A stretch of DNA of 64,000 nucleotides from Streptomyces sp. Tu 3180 (GTDB lineage: Bacteria > Actinomycetota > Actinomycetes > Streptomycetales > Streptomycetaceae). The position numbers and the translations under genes were made by a program. The notes under the pieces were generated by a model. It had not been told where the DNA came from. It made no database searches and was given only the letters and a program-made list of their open reading frames with translations. Positions 19,023-27,866 of the stretch are shown here, piece after piece (position 1 is the stretch's first letter; every line of letters begins with the position of its first letter). Location: NCBI RefSeq assembly GCF_009852415.1, contig NZ_WOXS01000002.1, positions 2,378,501-2,442,500 of the forward strand. The letters run 5' to 3'.

Positions 19023-20615
19023 TCATCCCTGGGTCTTCTTGATGGCTTCGCGAAGCACCTGGCGGTCGTCGAAGGGACGCACCACCCCGGCGATGTCCTG
19101 CCCCTGCTCGTGGCCCTTGCCCGCGACCAGCACGGTGTCGCCGGGCTGCGCCCGGGCCACGGCTGCGGCGATGGCGGCGGCCCGGTCCTCGAAGACCTGC
19201 ACCTCGCCGCGCTCGTGGGCGGGCACGGAGGCCGCGCCCTGGAGCATGGTGGCGAGGATCGCGAGGGGGTCCTCGGAGCGGGGGTTGTCGGAGGTCAGTA
19301 CGGCGGTGTCGGCGAGCCGCGCGGCGGCGGCGCCCATGGGGGCGCGCTTGGTGGTGTCGCGGTCGCCGCCGCAGCCGAGCACGACGTGCACCTTGCCCTC
19401 GGTGACCTTGCGCAGGGCGCGCAGCACCGATTCCACGGCGTCGGTCTTGTGGGCGTAGTCCACGACCGCGAGATACGGCTGTCCGGCGTCCACGCGCTCC
19501 AGCCGGCCCGGCACGCCCGGCACGGCGGCGACGCCGTCGGCGGCGCTCTGCGGGTCGAGGCCGGCGGCGGCCAGCGCGACGATCGCGGCGAGGGTGTTGG
19601 CGACGTTGAAGGCGCCCGGCAGCGGCGCCCGGGCGGCGATCCGCTCGTCCCCGGGGCCGACCACGGTGAACGTCGAGTCCATCGGGCCGACCTTCACGTC
19701 CTCGGCGCGCCAGTCGGCGTCGGGGTGGCCCTCGGCGGAGTAGGTGACGACCGGGACGCCGGCCTCCTCGGCGAGGCGGCGGCCGTACTCGTCGTCGACG
19801 TTGACCACGCCGACCCTGCTGCGTTTCGGCGTGAACAGCTGCGCCTTGGCCCGGAAGTAGTCCTCCATGCCGGAGTGGAACTCCATGTGCTCCGGGCTGA
19901 GGTTGGTGAAGACGGCGATGTCGAAGACGCAGCCGTCGACCCGGCCGAGGACCAGGGCGTGGCTGGAGACCTCCATGGCGACCGCGTCGGTGCCGCGTTC
20001 GCGCATGACGGCGAACAGCGCCTGCAGGTCGGTGGCCTCGGGCGTGGTGCGCTCGGACTTGATGCGCTCCTCGCCGATGCGCATCTCGACGGTGCCGACC
20101 AGCCCCACCCGGCGCCCGCCGCCACCCCCGTCCGCGCTGCGGGCGGTCCTCAGGCCGCCCTCGACGAGATAGGCGGTGGTGGTCTTGCCGGAGGTGCCGG
20201 TGATGCCGATCTGGAGCAGGTCGCGGCCCGGGTGGCCGTAGATGGTCGCCGCCAGCTCGCCCATCCGCCCGCGCGGGTCGTCGACCACCAGCGCCGGCAG
20301 CCCGGCCGCGGCGACCCGCTCGGCGCCGGACGGGTCGGTCAGCGCGGCGACCGCGCCGAGGCCGGCGGCCTGGACGGCGAAGTCGGCGCCGTGGGCGCGG
20401 GCGCCGGGGAGGGCGGCGTACAGGTCGCCGGGGCGGACGGCGCGCGAGTCGTGGGTGATGCCCGTGACCTCGGCGGTCCGGTCCGGCGCGGGGGCACCCA
20501 GCTGGTCGGCGAGTTCCGCGAGGGGTGTGGCGGAGACCTGCACCGGCCGGGGCGGTCCCGGGTATGTCACGGGACGGCCCTTCTGGGTGGTTTGGGACTG
20601 ATCAGCGTGTGGCAC
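19023..20615 (-). CDS. murE: UDP-MurNAc-L-Ala-D-Glu:diaminopimelate ligase MurE
   Basis: MurE adds diaminopimelate (LL-DAP in streptomycetes) to the stem peptide. The product of up to 530 residues has the ATP loop GTSGKTT at 140-146, the STEP-like THDSRAVRPGDLY segment, and the DNPRSEDP motif near residue 440 that marks DAP-adding rather than lysine-adding enzymes. Two GTG starts are possible. The one at 20615 has no evident Shine-Dalgarno; the one at 20570 has AAGGG 7 nt upstream and gives a 515-residue protein beginning VTYPGPP. I give the longer form with the start uncertain. ftsI ends 117 nt upstream. Confidence 0.95.
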   Translation of the reverse strand: MPHADQSQTTQKGRPVTYPGPPRPVQVSATPLAELADQLGAPAPDRTAEVTGITHDSRAVRPGDLYAALPGARAHGADFAVQAAGLGAVAALTDPSGAERVAAAGLPALVVDDPRGRMGELAATIYGHPGRDLLQIGITGTSGKTTTAYLVEGGLRTARSADGGGGGRRVGLVGTVEMRIGEERIKSERTTPEATDLQALFAVMRERGTDAVAMEVSSHALVLGRVDGCVFDIAVFTNLSPEHMEFHSGMEDYFRAKAQLFTPKRSRVGVVNVDDEYGRRLAEEAGVPVVTYSAEGHPDADWRAEDVKVGPMDSTFTVVGPGDERIAARAPLPGAFNVANTLAAIVALAAAGLDPQSAADGVAAVPGVPGRLERVDAGQPYLAVVDYAHKTDAVESVLRALRKVTEGKVHVVLGCGGDRDTTKRAPMGAAAARLADTAVLTSDNPRSEDPLAILATMLQGAASVPAHERGEVQVFEDRAAAIAAAVARAQPGDTVLVAGKGHEQGQDIAGVVRPFDDRQVLREAIKKTQG

Positions 20616-20732
20616 GGCGGTGAGCGTACCGGGCGTACCTGCTTCCGGGCGAAGTGAGGGGCGGGGGTGCTCTGGTTCCCGGGGTCGGGGGTGATCGTCG
20701 TCACGGGGTGGTTCCTGGTGGCTCGGTGCTGA

Positions 20733-22694
20733 TCAGGGGGTGAAGGTGACCGGGAGGTCGGCGGGTTCGGCGCCGGTCGGCGGCACCTGGAGGGTCTTCA
20801 GGGCGAACTCCATGACCTGCTTGTAGACGGGCCCGCAGATCTGGCCGCCGAAGTAGCTGCCCTCGGTGGCGTTCTGGATCACGCAGTAGACGGTGATCCG
20901 GGGCTTGTCGGCGGGGGCGAACCCGGCGAAGGACGAGGTGTAGCCGCGGTACTTGCCGGTGGCCGGATCCACGCGGTTGGCCGTGCCCGTCTTCCCCGCG
21001 ACCCGGTACCCCGGGATGCGCGCCTTGGTGCCGGTGCCCTCCTCGTCGTCCACGACCGACTCCAGCATCCGGGCGAGCGTCTTCGCCGTCTTCTCGCTGA
21101 CGACCCGCGTCCTGTCGGGCTCCGGGGCGGGGGTGAAGCGTCCGTCGGGTCCCGTGGAGCCGCGCACCAGCGTGGGTTCGATGCGCACGCCGCCGTTGGC
21201 GATGGTCGAGTAGACGGAGGCGGCCTGCATGGCGTTGACGGACACGCCCTGGCCGAAAGGAATCGTGTACTGCTGCGAGGTCGACCAGGTGTCGGGCGGG
21301 GCGAGGATGCCCTTGGTCTCGCCGGGGAAGCCGAGCCCGGTGTGGCTGCCGAGGCCGAACTTGCGCAGGTACTCGTACAGGACCTTGTTGGCCTGGGCCT
21401 GGGTCCTGCCGAGCTGGCCGGTGGCCAGGATGGTGCCGATGTTGCTGGACTTGGCGAGCACTCCGTTGAGCGTCAGGTACCAGGTCGGGTGGTCGATGTC
21501 GTCCTTGAACAGCCGGTCGCCGCGGTGCAGCCGGTTGGGCACGACGACGTGCGTCCCGGGCGTGGCGGCGTTCTCCTCCAGGACGGCCGCCATCGACAGG
21601 ACCTTGGCGGTGGAGCCGGGTTCGAAGGCGTCCTGGAGGGCGGCGTTGCCGAGCGTCTCCGGTTCGGCCTCGGAGAGGTCGCCCGGGTCGAACCCGGGCG
21701 CGTTGGCCATCGCGAGGACCTCGCCGGTGCGGGTGTCCTGGACGATGACGTAGCCGCGGTCCGCCGCGGACTCCTTCACCTGCCGGCTGATGGCGTTCTG
21801 CGCGGCCCACTGGATGTCGCGGTCGATGGTGAGCTCGATGTCGCTGCCGGGCACGGCCGGGGTCTCGGTGGAACCGCCCGCGGTCGGGACGAGCCGGCCG
21901 CCGGACTGGGCGTAGCGGATCTTGCCGTCCTTGCCGGCCAGCCGCTTGTCCAGCTGGAGCTCGATGCCGCCGCCGCCCCTGCCCTCGGCGTTGACCCAGC
22001 CCAGTATCCCGGCGGCGAGCTCGTTGTTGGGGTACACCCGCTTGCTGGTGGGCACGGAGAAGACGCCGGCGAGGACGTTGGCCGCGGACCCGTCGCTCTC
22101 CGCCTTCTTCGCCAGCGCCGACTTCAGGTCCTTGATCTGCTTCCAGACCTGCGGGGTCTGGCGGCCGGCCAGCTTGACGTAGCGCAGGGACTCGTTCTCG
22201 GGGCGCAGCTTCTCGACCAGCTCGTCCTGGTCCTGGCCGAGGATCGGGCCGAGGAGGGCCGCGGCCTGTTCGGGGCCGTCGGCGATCTTCAGCTCGTCCC
22301 GGGTGAACATCGTGGGGTCGGCGGTGATGTCGTAGGCGTCCTCGCTGGTCGCCAGGGCCACGCCGTTGCGGTCGGTGATCTCGCCGCGTTCGGCGGCCAG
22401 CACCTGGCCGACGTAGCGGTTCTGCTCGGCCTTGGCCGCGTACGTGCTCGCGTCGACGGCCTGCACCTGGAACAGGCGCACGACGAAGGCGAGCAGGACC
22501 AGGGTCAGGGCCACGCCGATCAGGCGCAGGCGGGGGCGCGGGCTGCCCAGCCGGATGACCTTCGGGGCCCCGGGCCGGGGCGGGCCGGGGCGGCGGGCCG
22601 GACGGGCGCCGGGCCCGGGGCGCCGCGCGGTGCCCGGGCGGACGGGCCTGGCGGGTGCGGGCACCCGGCGGCGGGGCGGTTCCCTGTCGGACAC
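20733..22694 (-). CDS. ftsI: Septal class B penicillin-binding protein FtsI (PBP3)
   Basis: FtsI is the divisome transpeptidase that cross-links septal peptidoglycan and is a beta-lactam target. The 653-residue product has a Pro/Arg-rich cytoplasmic start, one membrane segment at about residues 56-75, the class B dimerisation domain (AAERGEITDRNG), and the transpeptidase motifs S361-T-A-K, SSN and K568-T-G. GTG at 22694 has AGGTGA upstream; an alternative GTG at 22703 forms a GTGA overlap with the ftsL stop but lacks a ribosome site. Either way it is coupled to ftsL. Confidence 0.96.
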   Translation of the reverse strand: MSDREPPRRRVPAPARPVRPGTARRPGPGARPARRPGPPRPGAPKVIRLGSPRPRLRLIGVALTLVLLAFVVRLFQVQAVDASTYAAKAEQNRYVGQVLAAERGEITDRNGVALATSEDAYDITADPTMFTRDELKIADGPEQAAALLGPILGQDQDELVEKLRPENESLRYVKLAGRQTPQVWKQIKDLKSALAKKAESDGSAANVLAGVFSVPTSKRVYPNNELAAGILGWVNAEGRGGGGIELQLDKRLAGKDGKIRYAQSGGRLVPTAGGSTETPAVPGSDIELTIDRDIQWAAQNAISRQVKESAADRGYVIVQDTRTGEVLAMANAPGFDPGDLSEAEPETLGNAALQDAFEPGSTAKVLSMAAVLEENAATPGTHVVVPNRLHRGDRLFKDDIDHPTWYLTLNGVLAKSSNIGTILATGQLGRTQAQANKVLYEYLRKFGLGSHTGLGFPGETKGILAPPDTWSTSQQYTIPFGQGVSVNAMQAASVYSTIANGGVRIEPTLVRGSTGPDGRFTPAPEPDRTRVVSEKTAKTLARMLESVVDDEEGTGTKARIPGYRVAGKTGTANRVDPATGKYRGYTSSFAGFAPADKPRITVYCVIQNATEGSYFGGQICGPVYKQVMEFALKTLQVPPTGAEPADLPVTFTP

Positions 22695-22699
22695 TTCCG

Positions 22700-23167
22700 T
22701 CACCTGCCGGGGGTCGACGAGGAGCTGGGGGCGGGGGTCGCGGGGGGCGGGGCCGTCGCGGTGGCCGGCGCCCCGGGGGGAGGGAGCACGGGGGCGCGGG
22801 CGGCGGAGGCGGGGCCGGGAACGCCCTTGACCTTTCCGTCGGGACCGAGGAAGGCGGGGTCGCCGCCGGGCACCATGCCGAGCTCGCGGGCGCGGCGCTG
22901 GAGCGCGTCGGGGGCGGAGTGGGCGTCGATGTCCCGCTGCAGGGCCTGTTCCTCGTCGGTGAGGTTCTTGGTCTCCCGCTGGAGGTCGTCGAGCCGGAAG
23001 GCGCCCTCGCTCAGGGCCGAGTTCAGCACCAGGAGGCCGATCAGGCCGCCGCCGAGGAGCAGGACGACGAGGAGGACGAAGGGGGTGCGCGCCGCCTGGG
23101 CGCGCCCGGTGGGGAAGAGCTGGGCGAGACGGGCCGCCCTCCCCTTCAGTTCGGGTTTCCTGCTCAC
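22700..23167 (-). CDS. ftsL: FtsL-type bitopic divisome protein
   Basis: The 155-residue product has a short basic cytoplasmic head and one membrane segment at about residues 29-50 (FVLLVVLLLGGGLIGLLVL). A coiled coil follows (about 55-95, LDDLQRETKNLTDEEQALQRD), then an extracytoplasmic Pro/Ala/Ser-rich tail. This architecture and the place between rsmH and ftsI identify it as FtsL, which with FtsB/DivIC activates FtsWI. The Pro/Ala tail is longer than in most FtsL proteins but usual in streptomycetes. The start is GTG at 23167 with GGGGAG upstream. Primary-sequence conservation of FtsL is low, so position and topology carry the call. Confidence 0.88.
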   Translation of the reverse strand: MSRKPELKGRAARLAQLFPTGRAQAARTPFVLLVVLLLGGGLIGLLVLNSALSEGAFRLDDLQRETKNLTDEEQALQRDIDAHSAPDALQRRARELGMVPGGDPAFLGPDGKVKGVPGPASAARAPVLPPPGAPATATAPPPATPAPSSSSTPGR

Positions 23168-23282
23168 TCACGCTCCCCTGAGTCCGCTCTTCCCGCCCGC
23201 ACGCCCGGCCCGTCACCCGCCTCACCCGCACGGCCGGTGCGTCCGCGCGCGCCTGGTGACGCCACGTCCGCCTCGCTCGGGC

Positions 23283-24239
23283 TCACTCGGGATCCTCCCT
23301 GATCCGCTGGGCGCCGCGCAGCCGCGCGGGGGCCGCGCGGCGGTTCTCGGCGATCTCCTCCTCGGTGGGGAGTTCGGCACCGCGCGTGAGCAGCTTGAGC
23401 CGGGGCTGGTAGCGCTCGGGGACGACCGGCAGCCCGGGCGGCGCGGTGGTGGCGGCGCCCGCCGCGAACACCTGCTTGACCAGCCGGTCCTCCAGGGAGT
23501 GGTACGACAGCACGGCGATCCGCCCGTCCACGTCGAGGGCCTTCACGGCGGCCGGGATCGCCCGTTCCAGTACCGAGAGCTCGCCGTTGACCTCGATCCG
23601 CAGGGCCTGGAAGGTGCGCTTGGCCGGGTTGCCGCCGGTGCGCTTGGCGGCCTGCGGCAGCGCGTCCCGGATCAGCTCGACCAGGCGGGCGCTGTGCGTG
23701 AACGGCTCCTTCTCGCGCTCGCGCACGATCGCGGCCACGATCCGCTTGGCCTGCTTCTCCTCGCCGTAGGCACGCAGGATGCGGACGAGTTCGCCGGGCG
23801 GGTAGGTGTTGAGGACCTCGGCGGCGCTGACGCCGGTCGTCTGGTCCATGCGCATGTCGAGCGGGGCGTCCTGGGCGTAGGCGAAACCGCGGTCGGCCTC
23901 GTCGAGCTGCATGGAGGACACCCCGAGGTCGAACAGGACGCCCTGGACGCGCGGGACGCCGAGCCGGGCGAGGACGTCGGGGAGCTCGTCGTAGACGGCG
24001 TGCACCAGGGTGGCCCGCTCGCCGAAGGGGGCGAGCCGCTCACCGGACAGGCGCAGGGCCTCCTTGTCGCGGTCCAGGGCGACGAGCCGCGCCTCGGGGA
24101 ACCGCCGGAGCAGGGCCTCGCTGTGGCCGCCGAGACCCAGGGTGCAGTCGACGACCACCGCTCCCGGCCGCTCCAGGGCGGGTGCCAGCAGATCCAGGCA
24201 CCGCTGGAGCATCACCGGGACGTGTCGACTGTGACTCAA
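23283..24239 (-). CDS. rsmH: 16S rRNA m4C1402 methyltransferase RsmH (MraW)
   Basis: RsmH methylates N4 of C1402 in the 16S rRNA decoding centre using SAM. The 318-residue product shows RHVPVML at the start, the SAM-binding [14 protein letters not shown] at about 31-44, [26 protein letters not shown] and the C-terminal [11 protein letters not shown]. The frame begins at a TTG codon at 24239 with GAGAGGG four nt upstream; no better ATG or GTG lies ahead of the conserved start, so TTG is the likely initiator. It heads the minus-strand dcw transcript. ftsL starts 115 nt downstream. mraZ, which precedes this gene in many bacteria, is absent. Confidence 0.95.
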   Translation of the reverse strand: MSHSRHVPVMLQRCLDLLAPALERPGAVVVDCTLGLGGHSEALLRRFPEARLVALDRDKEALRLSGERLAPFGERATLVHAVYDELPDVLARLGVPRVQGVLFDLGVSSMQLDEADRGFAYAQDAPLDMRMDQTTGVSAAEVLNTYPPGELVRILRAYGEEKQAKRIVAAIVREREKEPFTHSARLVELIRDALPQAAKRTGGNPAKRTFQALRIEVNGELSVLERAIPAAVKALDVDGRIAVLSYHSLEDRLVKQVFAAGAATTAPPGLPVVPERYQPRLKLLTRGAELPTEEEIAENRRAAPARLRGAQRIREDPE

Positions 24240-24455
24240 GGGGCCCTCTCAGGTCCGGCGCGGCCGTGACGCACCGCCGGGTTCCCGCCCTCCCCCGGTG
24301 GAGGGGCGGCCGGCCGCCGCCGGAAGCGCCAGCCGGCCGGGAACGGAAGGAGGCCGAGCCGTACGTACGCGCCGCGCGCGCGGGGAGACCCCCGGTTCTC
24401 GCCGGGATCTCCGGAAAAACAGTGCAGCGGATGGTCTCGCCTCCCGCTTCGCGTC

Positions 24456-24483
24456 ACTTTAGTCCACGGTGTCGCCCGGTCAA
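24456..24483 (-). promoter_or_regulatory. Candidate vegetative promoter of the rsmH-led dcw operon
   Basis: On the minus strand TTGACC (24483-24478) is followed after 16 nt by TAAAGT (24461-24456), close to the housekeeping sigma consensus. RNA would begin near 24449, leaving a leader of about 210 nt before rsmH. That leader is rich in short G/C inverted repeats but contains no gene. The remaining upstream sequence to 24652 should serve the divergent carbonic anhydrase gene; I see no clear promoter there. Confidence 0.55.
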
Positions 24484-24652
24484 TCAACCGGCCTGCGCGT
24501 CGCGGCCCGCCCGCGGGTCAAGGCGCGCGCCGGGTGAAATCACCCGCGGGAGGGGGCTCACACCACTCTTGTGGGTTACCTCACACCCGGGGCCGATGAC
24601 GCTCTTTGTCCTGTCCCACAGCGGGCCCGATCCCCGGGTGACCAGTAACGTC

Positions 24653-25207
24653 ATGAGTATGACGACTTCTGCATCGGTTCCCGCCGCCTCCGAGAACGCC
24701 ACCGTCGGCCACGGCACGGTCACCGACCGCCTGGTCGAGGCCAACCAGGAGTACGCCTCCGCCTTCACCGACCCCGGGATGGACGCCCGGCCGGTGCTGC
24801 ACGTCGCCGTGGTGGCCTGCATGGACGCCCGGCTCGACCTGCACGCCGCGCTCGGCCTCCAGCTGGGTGACTGTCACACCATCCGCAACGCGGGCGGTGT
24901 CGTCACCGACGACGTGATCCGCTCGCTGACCATCAGCCAGCGGGCGCTCGGCACCCGCAGCGTGGTGCTCATCCACCACACCGGCTGCGGCCTGGAGTCC
25001 CTCACCGAGGAGTTCCGGCACGACCTGGAGATGGAGGTCGGCCAGCGTCCCTCCTGGGCCGTGGAGGCCTTCCGGGACGTCGACCAGGACGTGCGCCAGT
25101 CGATGCAGCGCGTGCGCACCTCGCCGTTCCTGCTGCACACCGACGACGTGCGCGGCTTCGTCTTCGACGTGAAGACCGGCCTGCTGCGCGAGATCGACCC
25201 CGCCTGA
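24653..25207 (+). CDS. Beta-class carbonic anhydrase
   Basis: This zinc enzyme interconverts CO2 and bicarbonate in the cytoplasm. The 184-residue product is short and of the actinobacterial Rv1284-like type. The zinc and catalytic-dyad residues are visible as C56-M-D58-A-R60 and H109-T-G-C112. The NAGGVV segment and the C-terminal GFVFDVKTGLL fit the family. ATG at 24653 lies 11 nt after GGGTGA; a second ATG at 24659 would drop two residues. It diverges from rsmH and is 260 nt ahead of the MoxR operon on the same strand. A supply of bicarbonate for carboxylations is the likely role. Confidence 0.92.
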   Translation: MSMTTSASVPAASENATVGHGTVTDRLVEANQEYASAFTDPGMDARPVLHVAVVACMDARLDLHAALGLQLGDCHTIRNAGGVVTDDVIRSLTISQRALGTRSVVLIHHTGCGLESLTEEFRHDLEMEVGQRPSWAVEAFRDVDQDVRQSMQRVRTSPFLLHTDDVRGFVFDVKTGLLREIDPA

Positions 25208-25467
25208 CCCGGCCGCCCACCCCGACGACCCCCGGACCCCCGGTTCCGCGAAGGGCGCAGGAACCGACATGTCACCGCCAGTTGTCCACAGGCGAGTGAC
25301 ACGAATCGGTAACGGCGGCAAGAATGCGGGAGTGGTGTCACGCGGAACTTTTCCCGCGTGGTGTCCGTGATTCGGGGTGGGCCGGTCCGCGCACCGAGGC
25401 GTCGGCCCGGGACATTTGGGGTTCCCCGCTCCCTTCCGGAGCGTGGGGAAAGGCCGAGGAGGGCCGG

Positions 25468-26505
25468 GTGACGACCTATGACGATCGAGCGAGCCTCACT
25501 GATCTGACCGCCGTGGTCGAGCGCGTGCGGAATTCGGTGGAAGGCGTGATCGAGGGCAAGCCCGAGGTCGTACGGCTCTCGCTGACCGTGCTGCTCGCCG
25601 AGGGACACCTGCTCATCGAGGACGTCCCGGGAGTCGGCAAGACGATGCTGGCCAAGGCGCTGGCGCGGTCCATCGACTGCTCGGTGCGGCGGATCCAGTT
25701 CACACCGGACCTGCTGCCGTCGGACATCACCGGTGTGTCCATCTGGGACCAGCAGCGCCACGACTTCGAGTTCAAGCCGGGCGCCATCTTCGCGCAGGTG
25801 GTGATCGGCGACGAGATCAACCGCGCGTCGCCGAAGACGCAGTCCGCGCTCCTGGAGTCGATGGAGGAGCGCCAGGTCACCATCGACGGCAAGACCTACG
25901 AGCTGCCCAGCCCCTTCATGGTGGTGGCGACGCAGAACCCGGTCGAGATGGAGGGCACCTACCCGCTGCCGGAGGCCCAGCGCGACCGCTTCATGGCCCG
26001 CGTCTCGGTCGGCTATCCGAGCGCGGAGGCCGAGCTGCGGATGCTGGACGTGCACGGCGGCGTCTCCCCGCTGGAGGACCTCCAGCCGGTGGCGCACGCG
26101 CACGAGGTCCTGAAGCTGATCGAGGCGGTGCGCGGCGTGCACGTGGCCGAGCCGGTGCGCCGGTACGCGGTGGAGCTGGTCGCCGCCACCCGCACGCACC
26201 CCGACCTCAGACTCGGCGCCTCCCCGCGCGCGACGCTGCACCTGCTGCGCGCGGCGAAGGCGTCCGCGGCCCTGAGCGGCCGGGAGTACGCGCTGCCGGA
26301 CGACGTGCAGGCGCTCGCCGTGGCCGTGCTCGCCCACCGGCTGCTGCCCACCGCGCAGGCCCAGCTCAACCGCCGTACCGCGGAGCAGGTGGTCCAGGAG
26401 ATCGTGCAGCGCACCCCGGTGCCCGCGGCGGCCCCGCAGCAGAGCGGCTTCGGCCTGGGCCGCGGTGGCCCGGGCTACGGCCAGCAGCCGCCGCGGAGGC
26501 TTTGA
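25468..26505 (+). CDS. MoxR-family AAA+ ATPase
   Basis: MoxR ATPases act as chaperones that mature or insert cofactors into partner complexes, often with von Willebrand or DUF58 proteins. The 345-residue product has Walker A GVGKT at 55-59, Walker B VVIGDE with D115/E116, the sensor segment VVATQNPVEMEGTYPLPEAQ, and the C-terminal AAA lid. A Gly/Pro/Gln-rich tail ends the protein. GTG at 25468 follows GAGGAGGG. Its TGA stop overlaps the ATG of the DUF58 gene by one base, and the transglutaminase-type gene follows in turn, making a three-gene operon. Confidence 0.95.
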   Translation: MTTYDDRASLTDLTAVVERVRNSVEGVIEGKPEVVRLSLTVLLAEGHLLIEDVPGVGKTMLAKALARSIDCSVRRIQFTPDLLPSDITGVSIWDQQRHDFEFKPGAIFAQVVIGDEINRASPKTQSALLESMEERQVTIDGKTYELPSPFMVVATQNPVEMEGTYPLPEAQRDRFMARVSVGYPSAEAELRMLDVHGGVSPLEDLQPVAHAHEVLKLIEAVRGVHVAEPVRRYAVELVAATRTHPDLRLGASPRATLHLLRAAKASAALSGREYALPDDVQALAVAVLAHRLLPTAQAQLNRRTAEQVVQEIVQRTPVPAAAPQQSGFGLGRGGPGYGQQPPRRL

Positions 26506-27866
26506 TGGCCGGCGCGGAGGCCTTCCACGCGGAGGGCGACCGGCGCGGCGGGGGCGGTGTCAGGACGGCCCTGGCCGGGCTGACCACCCGCGGGCGCTCC
26601 TTCCTGGCCGCCGGCGTGGCCGCCGCGATCTGCGCGTACGTGCTCGGGCAGGGCGATCTGCTGCGGGTCGGACTGCTGCTGGCGGTGCTGCCGGTGGTGT
26701 GCGCGGCCGTGCTGTACCGCACCCGCTACCGGGTCGCCGGCAACCGCCGCCTCTCCCCCGCGCGGGTGCCGGCCGGTTCCGAGGCACGGGTGCACCTGCG
26801 GATGGACAACGTCTCACGGCTGCCCACGGGCCTGCTGATGCTCCAGGACCGGGTGCCGTACGTGCTCGGCCCGCGTCCGCGGTTCGTGCTGGACCGGGTG
26901 GAGCCGGGGGGCCGCCGCGAGGTGTCCTACCGGGTCCGCTCCGACCTGCGCGGCCGCTATCCGCTGGGCCCGCTGCAGCTGCGCCTGTCCGACCCGTTCG
27001 GTATGTGCGAGCTGACCCGGTCCTTCTCCACGTACGACACGCTGACGGTGACACCGCGCGTGGAGCCGCTGCCGCCGGTGCGGCTGAGCGGGGAGGCCAA
27101 GGGGTACGGCGACGGGCGGCAGCGCTCGCTGGCGCTGGCCGGCGAGGACGACGTGATCCCGCGCGGGTACCGCTACGGCGACGATCTGCGCCGCGTGCAC
27201 TGGCGCTCCACCGCGCGCTACGGCGAGCTGATGGTGCGCCGCGAGGAGCAGCCGCAGCGGGCGCGGTGCACGGTGCTGCTGGACACCCGCGCCGTCGCCT
27301 ACGAGGGAGCGGGCCCGGACTCGGCGTTCGAGTGGGCGGTGTCGGGCGCGGCCTCGGTGCTGGTGCACATGCTGGAGCGCGGCTTCTCGGTGCGGCTGCT
27401 GACCGACACCGGCGCCTCGGTGCCCGGCGAGGGCTCCGACGGGTTCGCGGGGGCGACCCAGGAGTCGGCGGACGCGGCCGGGCTGATGATGGACACCCTG
27501 GCCGTGGTGGACCACTCCGACGAGGCGGGCCTGTCCCGCGCCTACGACGTGCTGCGCGGCGGGAACGAGGGGCTGCTGGTGGCCTTCCTCGGCGACCTCG
27601 ACGAGGAGCAGGCCGCGGTCCTCGCCCGGATGCGGCAGCGCAGTGGAGGCGCCCTCGCCTTCCTGCTGGACAGCGGGACCTGGCTGCGGGAACCGGCCGG
27701 CGTGCCCGGTCCGTCGGACCGGGGCGGGGAGCGGCTGCGGATGCTGCGCGAGGCGGGCTGGACGGCCCTGGCGGTGCCGCGGGGCGCCTCGCTGGACGGG
27801 CTGTGGCGGCAGGCGGACCGGGAGCGCTCGGGCCTGGCCGCGGCGAGCGGTGGGGAGGGACCGTGA
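26505..27866 (+). CDS. DUF58 domain-containing membrane protein
   Basis: The 453-residue product has two adjacent membrane segments near the N-terminus (about residues 33-70) and a central region with SDPFGMCELTRSF. The DUF58 motif follows (PRGYRYGDDLRRVHWRSTAR), then a von-Willebrand-like alpha/beta region (CTVLLDTRAVAY). DUF58 proteins are regularly encoded beside MoxR ATPases and are likely their partners; the biochemical role is unknown. ATG at 26505 overlaps the MoxR stop and has GGAGG upstream. The stop overlaps the GTG of the next gene (GTGA), so all three are coupled. Confidence 0.9.
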   Translation: MAGAEAFHAEGDRRGGGGVRTALAGLTTRGRSFLAAGVAAAICAYVLGQGDLLRVGLLLAVLPVVCAAVLYRTRYRVAGNRRLSPARVPAGSEARVHLRMDNVSRLPTGLLMLQDRVPYVLGPRPRFVLDRVEPGGRREVSYRVRSDLRGRYPLGPLQLRLSDPFGMCELTRSFSTYDTLTVTPRVEPLPPVRLSGEAKGYGDGRQRSLALAGEDDVIPRGYRYGDDLRRVHWRSTARYGELMVRREEQPQRARCTVLLDTRAVAYEGAGPDSAFEWAVSGAASVLVHMLERGFSVRLLTDTGASVPGEGSDGFAGATQESADAAGLMMDTLAVVDHSDEAGLSRAYDVLRGGNEGLLVAFLGDLDEEQAAVLARMRQRSGGALAFLLDSGTWLREPAGVPGPSDRGGERLRMLREAGWTALAVPRGASLDGLWRQADRERSGLAAASGGEGP

